Below, one piece after another: positions 1 to 5,900 of a DNA stretch of 9,881 nt. The stretch is taken from the NCBI GenBank assembly GCA_029879945.1, contig JAOUPJ010000121.1, positions 1 through 9,881 of the forward strand, given 5' to 3'. The DNA is from Gammaproteobacteria bacterium (GTDB lineage Bacteria > Pseudomonadota > Gammaproteobacteria > S012-40). The translations under genes and the position numbers were made by a program. A model generated the notes under the pieces. The model saw nothing but the letters and a program-made list of their open reading frames with translations, was not told the DNA's origin and made no database searches. How positions within the stretch are numbered: position 1 is the first letter of the stretch; each line of letters starts with the position of its first letter.

Positions 1-466
1 GGTTTCAGGAGCCCTGTTCTTATGCGTAGGGGTGCTCTATGATCGGCTCCATAGTCGAGAGATTTCCACCTATGGCGGTGTGGCCAATACCATGCCTTGG
101 TTTGCGACGATGGCGGTGTTGTTTGCTATGGCCAACGCAGGTCTACCCGGAACTTCCGCTTTTGTCGGCGAATTCATGGTAATCCTCAGTTCGGTTAAAG
201 CAAATTTCTGGATTGCATTCCTCGCTGCAACCACGCTGGTGATCGGAGCGGCCTACACTTTGTGGATGGTAAAACGGGTTATTTTTGGTGACATAAAAAA
301 TGAAGCAGTCGCCACCCTGAAAGATTTGAATAGCAGAGAATTTTTTATCCTTGGCGTACTGGCGTTTTTCACGATTCTGTTGGGTATCTGGCCGAATCCA
401 TTGTTGGAGGTCATGCACCCAACAATCGAAAATTTAGTCCAGCATGTGGCCAACTTTAAACTATAG
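1..466 (+). CDS. nuoM: NADH-quinone oxidoreductase subunit M, C-terminal part (5' end outside window)
   Basis: This is the last 154 residues of NuoM, an antiporter-like, proton-translocating membrane subunit of respiratory complex I. The reading frame is open from base 2 and enters from the left, so the GTG at 32 is an internal codon and not a start. The visible part contains the family motif around 'LPGTSAFVGEFM' and three strongly hydrophobic stretches: the one containing that motif, one around 'FWIAFLAATTLVIGAAY', and one near the end ('FFILGVLAFFTILLGIWPNP'). Family members are about 500 residues long, so roughly the last third is present. nuoN follows after 14 bases, the usual end of a nuo operon. 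The identification rests on motifs, membrane character and the downstream neighbour. Confidence 0.95.
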   Translation, partial: VSGALFLCVGVLYDRLHSREISTYGGVANTMPWFATMAVLFAMANAGLPGTSAFVGEFMVILSSVKANFWIAFLAATTLVIGAAYTLWMVKRVIFGDIKNEAVATLKDLNSREFFILGVLAFFTILLGIWPNPLLEVMHPTIENLVQHVANFKL

Positions 467-480
467 AAGATATAAGCAAG

Positions 481-1923
481 ATGTCTGTACCATTGAGTGA
501 ATTTGTTCCCCTGATACCTGAGATCTTCGTACTCACTATGGCCTGCGTCATATTGCTAGTCGATTTATATATAAAACAAGAAAATGGTTCATTGAACTAT
601 ATGCTGACTCTGGGGACCTTGGTGGTCGCAGCTATATTGAGTTACCAGCTTACACCCACAAGTGGCTCCGAGATTGTACTCGCCAGTACCTTCATCAGCG
701 ATGGGATGAGCGCAGTACTCAAATTGTTTTTGTACTTGGTGACTGCAGGTGTGGTTGTGTATTCGCGACAATATCTCTCAGAAAGGGATCTGTTTAAAGG
801 CGAATTCTTCATTCTAGCCCTGTTCGCTCTCCTGGGCATGATGGTAATGATTTCAGCGTATAGCATGCTGAGCCTGTACTTGGGTCTCGAATTATTGTCG
901 CTATCGCTTTATGCCATGATTGCCATGCATAGAGACTCGGTTCAGTCCACCGAAGCAGCCTTAAAATATTTTGTATTAGGTGCCTTGGCTTCAGGTCTAT
1001 TACTCTATGGAATGTCCATGGTGTACGGGGCTACGGGCAGCCTGGATATTAACGAGATCGCTTCCTACGTCGCTTCGGGTAGTGGTGACATAGTCTTAAA
1101 GTTGGGCGTGGTTTTTGTCTTGGTTGGATTGGCGTTCAAGCTGGGGGCTGTCCCCTTCCACATGTGGATACCGGATGTTTATCACGGTGCGCCTACCGCA
1201 ATGACTTTGTTCATCGGAACCGCACCCAAATTGGCAGGATTCGCCATGGTCATGCGGTTGCTCGTTGAAGGGCTGGGCGATATGCATGCCTACTGGCAGG
1301 ACATGATGATCATATTAGCCGTGCTATCCATTATAGTCGGTAACGTAGTGGCGATTGCGCAGACCAATATCAAGCGTATGTTGGCCTATTCGACGATTGC
1401 CCATATGGGATTCTTGATACTGGGTATCCTATCAGGGACGGCTCAGGGATATTCTTCAGCCATGTACTACACACTAGCGTACGCAATTATGGGTATGGGT
1501 GGCTTTGGAATGATTCTGCTTCTGAGTCGTAAGGGATTTGAGGCAGACAAAATAGACGATTTCAGGGGACTAAATGAACGTAGTCCATGGTTTGCCTTTA
1601 TCATGCTCATTCTGATGTTCTCCATGGCTGGTGTCCCTCCTACCCTAGGCTTTTATGCCAAGCTGGCGGTTCTCAAATCTGTCGTTGATGCCGGTTTGAT
1701 CTGGTTGGCTGTTTTGGCAGTGGTATTTTCTGTAGTCGGCGCGTTCTACTATCTACGAATCATAAAAGTCATGTATTTTGACAAATCAGAAGATTCCGAA
1801 CCTTTGCGTTCCCCGGCGGATATGCGAACTACTCTCAGTATCAATGGGGTTCTTGTATTGTTCCTGGGTATTATCCCTTCTCCACTGCTCAACTTATGTA
1901 CCCGTATACTCGGTGGCGGCTAG
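481..1923 (+). CDS. nuoN: NADH-quinone oxidoreductase subunit N
   Basis: A complete 480-residue NuoN, an inner-membrane subunit of complex I that is homologous to Mrp-type Na+/H+ antiporter subunits and helps couple quinone reduction to proton pumping. It is hydrophobic along nearly its whole length, as expected for about 14 transmembrane helices. The charged residues known to matter in the E. coli protein have clear counterparts: Glu137 in 'GLELLSL', Lys162 in 'ALKYF', Lys220 in 'GLAFKLGAVPFH', Lys250 in 'GTAPK' and Lys394 in 'GFYAKL'. The length is typical for the family. The ATG at 481 lies 14 bases after the nuoM stop, behind a purine-rich but weak ribosome-binding region, so translation may be partly coupled to nuoM. 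It is the last nuo gene. No convincing intrinsic terminator is visible after it. Confidence 0.97.
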   Translation: MSVPLSEFVPLIPEIFVLTMACVILLVDLYIKQENGSLNYMLTLGTLVVAAILSYQLTPTSGSEIVLASTFISDGMSAVLKLFLYLVTAGVVVYSRQYLSERDLFKGEFFILALFALLGMMVMISAYSMLSLYLGLELLSLSLYAMIAMHRDSVQSTEAALKYFVLGALASGLLLYGMSMVYGATGSLDINEIASYVASGSGDIVLKLGVVFVLVGLAFKLGAVPFHMWIPDVYHGAPTAMTLFIGTAPKLAGFAMVMRLLVEGLGDMHAYWQDMMIILAVLSIIVGNVVAIAQTNIKRMLAYSTIAHMGFLILGILSGTAQGYSSAMYYTLAYAIMGMGGFGMILLLSRKGFEADKIDDFRGLNERSPWFAFIMLILMFSMAGVPPTLGFYAKLAVLKSVVDAGLIWLAVLAVVFSVVGAFYYLRIIKVMYFDKSEDSEPLRSPADMRTTLSINGVLVLFLGIIPSPLLNLCTRILGGG

Positions 1924-2007
1924 ACTCCTGCATAGAAAAACTCTTTGATCACACTAGCTAGTCCTGCTACTTGATCTTAGTGGGCTCAATGTTCTCGGGC
2001 CTTTGCG

Positions 2008-2028
2008 TGTTGTAAAACCATTACAACA
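2008..2028. repeat. 8-bp perfect inverted repeat upstream of the HDOD gene; possible operator or stem-loop
   Basis: TGTTGTAA (2008-2015) and TTACAACA (2021-2028) are exact inverted copies separated by the five bases AACCA. No T-run follows, so this does not read as an intrinsic terminator for nuoN. It lies about 57 bases before the preferred HDOD start. A -10-like hexamer TAGAAT is at 2043-2048, 16 bases after the weak -35-like TTACAA at 2021-2026 inside the right arm, so the element could overlap a promoter. The dyad is seen directly; a role as protein-binding site is inference. The rest of the 1924-2085 spacer holds only a short 10-bp palindrome at 1953-1962. Confidence 0.4.
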
Positions 2029-2085
2029 ACAGCTTAGTAGGCTAGAATCAATAGAGCAGAACGTTCGTGAATTGGGTTGGTATGG

Positions 2086-2928
2086 ATGATTAGTGCGGAG
2101 CAAATACAGGCAGCGCTACAAGAGCAAATCTCTTCAGGGAAGCTCAAGCTTCCTGGTCTACCTGATATCGCAGCAAAAGTGCGTCAAGCCGTTCAAAACG
2201 AGCGTTACAACGCCCAGGATATCGCCAAGCTAATACAAACCGATATACCCCTAACTGCCAGGATAATTCAGGTCGCTAATTCGCCACTCTACCGGGGTCA
2301 AACGTCTGTAGAGCATTGTCGTGAAGCAGTGATGCGTCTGGGGCTGGATGTCACCCGTAACTTGGCGACCAGCTTTGCATTACGCCGTCTATTTAATGAT
2401 AGGTCACCAGAACTGAGAGCAGCCACAGTGGACATTTGGAAGCATAGTATTAAGGTGGCTTCCATTGCCTACACTTTGGCACGTATCAGTCCATCTATGG
2501 ACCCTGATACCGCGATGCTAGGTGGTTTGTTACACGATCTGGGTGTGTTACCTGTCTTGCGTTATTTGCATCACAACAAGGTAGATCTCACAGACCCTGT
2601 AGTCCCTGGCTTACTTGACGAATTAAGGGTGCCTATAGGCGAGGCCATTCTGAATGAGTGGCAATTTGAGGACGATTTCATCGATATGATTCGTCACGCT
2701 GAAAACTGGTTTCGAAAAAATCCTGGCCTTGCAGATTATAGTGACGCAGTAGTCATTGCGCAGCTCTATGCGGGTTTGGGTAAATACCGATTAGGTCGTT
2801 TACCCACCATTAAATCAGTACCCGCATTCGGTAAGTTTCCCATATTTGCACTGGGCCCTGATTCGAGCGTAGAACTTCTTCGTGAGGCGAAGGAGGAAAT
2901 GATGGAACTCATGAGGTTGCTGTCCTAG
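2086..2928 (+). CDS. HDOD domain-containing protein
   Basis: A 280-residue soluble protein made almost entirely of one HDOD domain, a helical relative of the HD/HD-GYP phosphohydrolases often found in signalling proteins. Recognisable features in order are 'LKLPGLPDIAAKV' (residues 20-32), the 'IIQVANSPLYRG' segment (60-71), 'AVMRLGLDVTRNLA' (81-94), 'WKHSIKVA' with His120, and 'GLLHDLG' with His150-Asp151. The HD pair is present, but the complete metal-ligand set and the GYP motif of c-di-GMP phosphodiesterases are not evident, so no catalytic activity is claimed. There is no signal peptide, membrane helix or partner signalling domain. The ATG at 2086 is preferred; an in-frame TTG at 2077 would add three residues, and an in-frame TGA at 2068 excludes anything earlier. 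Neither start has a good Shine-Dalgarno sequence. The gene stands alone after nuoN; its target is unknown. Confidence 0.88.
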   Translation: MISAEQIQAALQEQISSGKLKLPGLPDIAAKVRQAVQNERYNAQDIAKLIQTDIPLTARIIQVANSPLYRGQTSVEHCREAVMRLGLDVTRNLATSFALRRLFNDRSPELRAATVDIWKHSIKVASIAYTLARISPSMDPDTAMLGGLLHDLGVLPVLRYLHHNKVDLTDPVVPGLLDELRVPIGEAILNEWQFEDDFIDMIRHAENWFRKNPGLADYSDAVVIAQLYAGLGKYRLGRLPTIKSVPAFGKFPIFALGPDSSVELLREAKEEMMELMRLLS

Positions 2929-2930
2929 AA

Positions 2931-2985
2931 AATTACCCGTGTGACCCAGGAGCCCGCGAAGGCTCCCGGTTTAGTCACACAGGGT
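2931..2985 (-). terminator. Compound hairpin terminator between convergent HDOD and FG-GAP genes
   Basis: The outer stem pairs ACCCGTGTGAC (2935-2945) with GTCACAC-A-GGGT (2974-2985, one bulged A at 2981). The inner stem pairs GGAGCC (2949-2954) with GGCTCC (2961-2966) around the loop CGCGAA, with a further CC/GG pair after an A-C mismatch. Read on the minus strand the hairpin is followed by AATTTTC (T-run at 2929-2932), so it best fits an intrinsic terminator for the FG-GAP gene, whose stop is 8 bases away. On the plus strand no T-run follows, so termination of the HDOD transcript would rely on the stem alone. Confidence 0.75.
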
Positions 2986-2992
2986 ACCGCAA

Positions 2993-5900
2993 CTAGTTTG
3001 CTGCCGATGTTTTCAAATAAAATTGCCACACAGGGCTTGTAATCTGCCTTGAACCATCGCTGGCAGTGATTTTCCAAAAATATTTCAACTCAGCGCCAGC
3101 GGTGCTGGGGAGTGTAATCGGATAAGATAAAGTTTCAATTTCTGTAGCCTCATCTTCTTTATCGCCTTCACCACAAGCATAGAGCGTAATACTCAACATA
3201 AGAATGGCGGTCACTCGGAGAAATTTTTCTCTTCTGGTTCTACTACCGAGCAAGCCAAACATAGCTAGAACCCCACTTGCAGCGCTTGCCACGGATAGTT
3301 TATTCGTTTTCCCTGAGGGAGCTGTGATCTTGGGTGTATTATTGCAACCGATAAAATCTGCGTTATTACAATAGTGTATGGTGTATTGTATGTCATCACC
3401 ATCAGGGTCTATCGACGGTTTCCATTCTAGTAATAGTTTTTTACTTGTAACCAGTTTATCTATGGTAGGGGAAACCAATTCTGGCACGCTTGGCGTGGCA
3501 TTATTGCCATTAAATGAAAGTGTGATGGTTTTCGTTTCGGAATAGAGTTGGCCATCATAAGCTCTATAGGTGAACTGAACTATGCCAGTATTTTTATTCT
3601 TGTCAGGTACATAGTCGAATAGTGTGTTCCCATTATTTGTTTTGACTAAAGTGACCGAGCCGAACTGTGGGTGGCTGACTATTTCGAATTCAAGTTGGTC
3701 TCTATCGATATCGGTACCCTTGAGAACTTGGCTAAATCGGTTTTCAGGGTCTATGGAGTATTCAGCATCTTCAACAATTGGGGTGTCCGCTACCGGTTGC
3801 ACGGTTATTAAAATTGGCCCCCAGCTATTTCCGTTGTTGGCATCTTTAACTAGGTAGTCCAACAAAACCAAACCGTAAAAATCGGGCTCTGGTATATACT
3901 TATACTCACCATTTTCAAACAATATCTCTCCTCTATACTGTCCATTCAAGCGGAGTTCTACGAGATCCTGTGGTGATGGATAAGTACTTGGATTAGGGAT
4001 ATAGGTATATTTTCCATTTTCAGGTAAGAAATACCCACTCAGCTTATCCGAAAACTTGACCGTAACTAACTCAAGTTCTGTAATATCAGCGTCATCAGTG
4101 TCATTACTTAATACGCCATTTAGAACTACCTCACCGTCTTCCTGAATGGTGTAGGAATCGACAGTTTCTCCCGTTGAAGGCGAGGCATTAACGGGCTTTG
4201 CTTGTAGATACAGAGCATCAGAATTCTCTACTACATAAACAATTCCGCTGTTTGTTACATCATCATGTCCCGGAGCGGATATTAGTAGATCACGCTTTCC
4301 GTCGTTGTTTTGGTCAGTGATTGTGCCTATTACCTCGCCAAAACTAGTTCCCGTTTTGTTAGGAACCGCTATGCCGTCTACTGCAGAATCGTAAACTTCA
4401 ACTTTATTCGTTTCCTGGTTGTATTGACTTAAAAAGTAAAATACGCCGCCAAAGGAATTCGTATTTGTATCAAAAGGATTGTCAAATGGTGAGTAGCTCG
4501 GGGCGCCTACTATCAGATCGTTGACGCCATCGTTATTGATGTCTTGAGTTCCATAGATGAAAGACCCAAATTTCGCTAAAGGGGAGTTGATGCTAAAGAT
4601 TCTATTGGCCGTTTGTGTAGTGGATGCAATACCTGTTAAGGAAGAGCTTAGGAACAATGAAACAGTCCCCGGTTTATTGGCACCACTATTGATGGCTGAT
4701 ATCAGTATTTCATCGCCAGGGTTCGTATCCAGTTTCCCTGCAGAGGCCACTGTCCAGCCAAATTGCGCATTCTTTTCTGGTGTACGTAGAGTCTTGGTTA
4801 AACTGAGATCTTCAAATATAACATATGCGGCACCAGCATCTTCTAATGTTGCAGAATTCAAAATATAGTCTTGGTATGGAGCTCCGACGACAAATTCGTT
4901 TTTCCCGTCAAGGTTATAGTCACCGACTACCGCCAGAGAAAAACCAAAATGGGCCCCACTCTGTGGTTTTGGAGCGAAAATGGGATCACCACTTTGTATA
5001 AACTCATAGACGTCAACCTCGTCGACTTCCCCATCAGGTATTATCTTCGTGGTGATAAAATCATAGACTAATACTGCCCCTGCGCCAAAAAGCACTTGAC
5101 TGTTTTTTTGGGAGAGATGATTTTTTGCTCCCACTATGAGTTCTGATGTACCGTCACCTTTGTAGTTGGTGGCAGCCAAAGAACTCCCTAGCATGGAATT
5201 GTTTCCAATAATCACTTGTGTGGGCGCAAGGATGGAGCCAACCACAGCATTCGGTACTCCCATGTATAGATAGACTGCACCCCCTTGATAATTGCCGGTC
5301 GAGGTGTCGGTGTAGTTAGGAGCACCAACCACAATATCGGCGGCATTGTCATTGTTAAAATCATGTACTAGGAGGGTAGTCCCAAATCCGAAGGAATTCG
5401 CATCACCATATAACTGAATTGGTTGGTGTGAAAGTTTAGGTGATCCAGTGCTTAGATAGATTTCGATTTTTCCTCTTCTGCCATCTGAAAATCCTGGTAA
5501 ACCAATGACCAAGTCTTCAAATCCATCGTCATTAATGTCACCTGTAGCAAAACTGGTTCCGGCGAGATTTCCTACGTTGTTCCCATTCGCTGGGAAATAG
5601 TCGATCGCAGGTGTTAGAATGTCTCCGAGTTCGTTCATAAAAATAGAGGAAACTTTTCCTCCCAGAAATTGCTTTCCGGTTGTGATCGAATTGGATAAGA
5701 CGTATTCACTTTGAATGTCGTTGTGAAAAATGTTTACATCTGAAAAGGCATTACCAAAACCGTTACCTATCTGTCTTTCTGCCTGCCACCAGCTAAAGTT
5801 ATCACTGTAGTTCAAGTTTTTTGATATATAGGTAAACACCGCACCTACACGATTTCCTTCCAATGTGAACCCAGGTGCAGCTACCATTAGCTCATCTTTT

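Noticed and set aside
32..466. A separate small gene starting at the GTG at 32
   Set aside because: The frame is open to the left edge and encodes continuous NuoM sequence before it; the GTG is an internal Val codon.
1953..1962. Palindrome ACTAGCTAGT after nuoN as a terminator or operator
   Set aside because: It is a short, loopless dyad with no T-run after it; a 10-base palindrome in a spacer of this size is weak evidence.
2077..2085. TTG start for the HDOD gene, adding three residues
   Set aside because: It has no better ribosome-binding site than the ATG at 2086, and the added residues (Met-Val-Trp) match nothing recognisable; kept only as an alternative.
4557..5071. Plus-strand open frames inside the FG-GAP gene
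   Set aside because: They are shadows of the minus-strand repeat array: no ribosome-binding sites, no recognisable domains, and the opposite strand encodes clear FG-GAP units.
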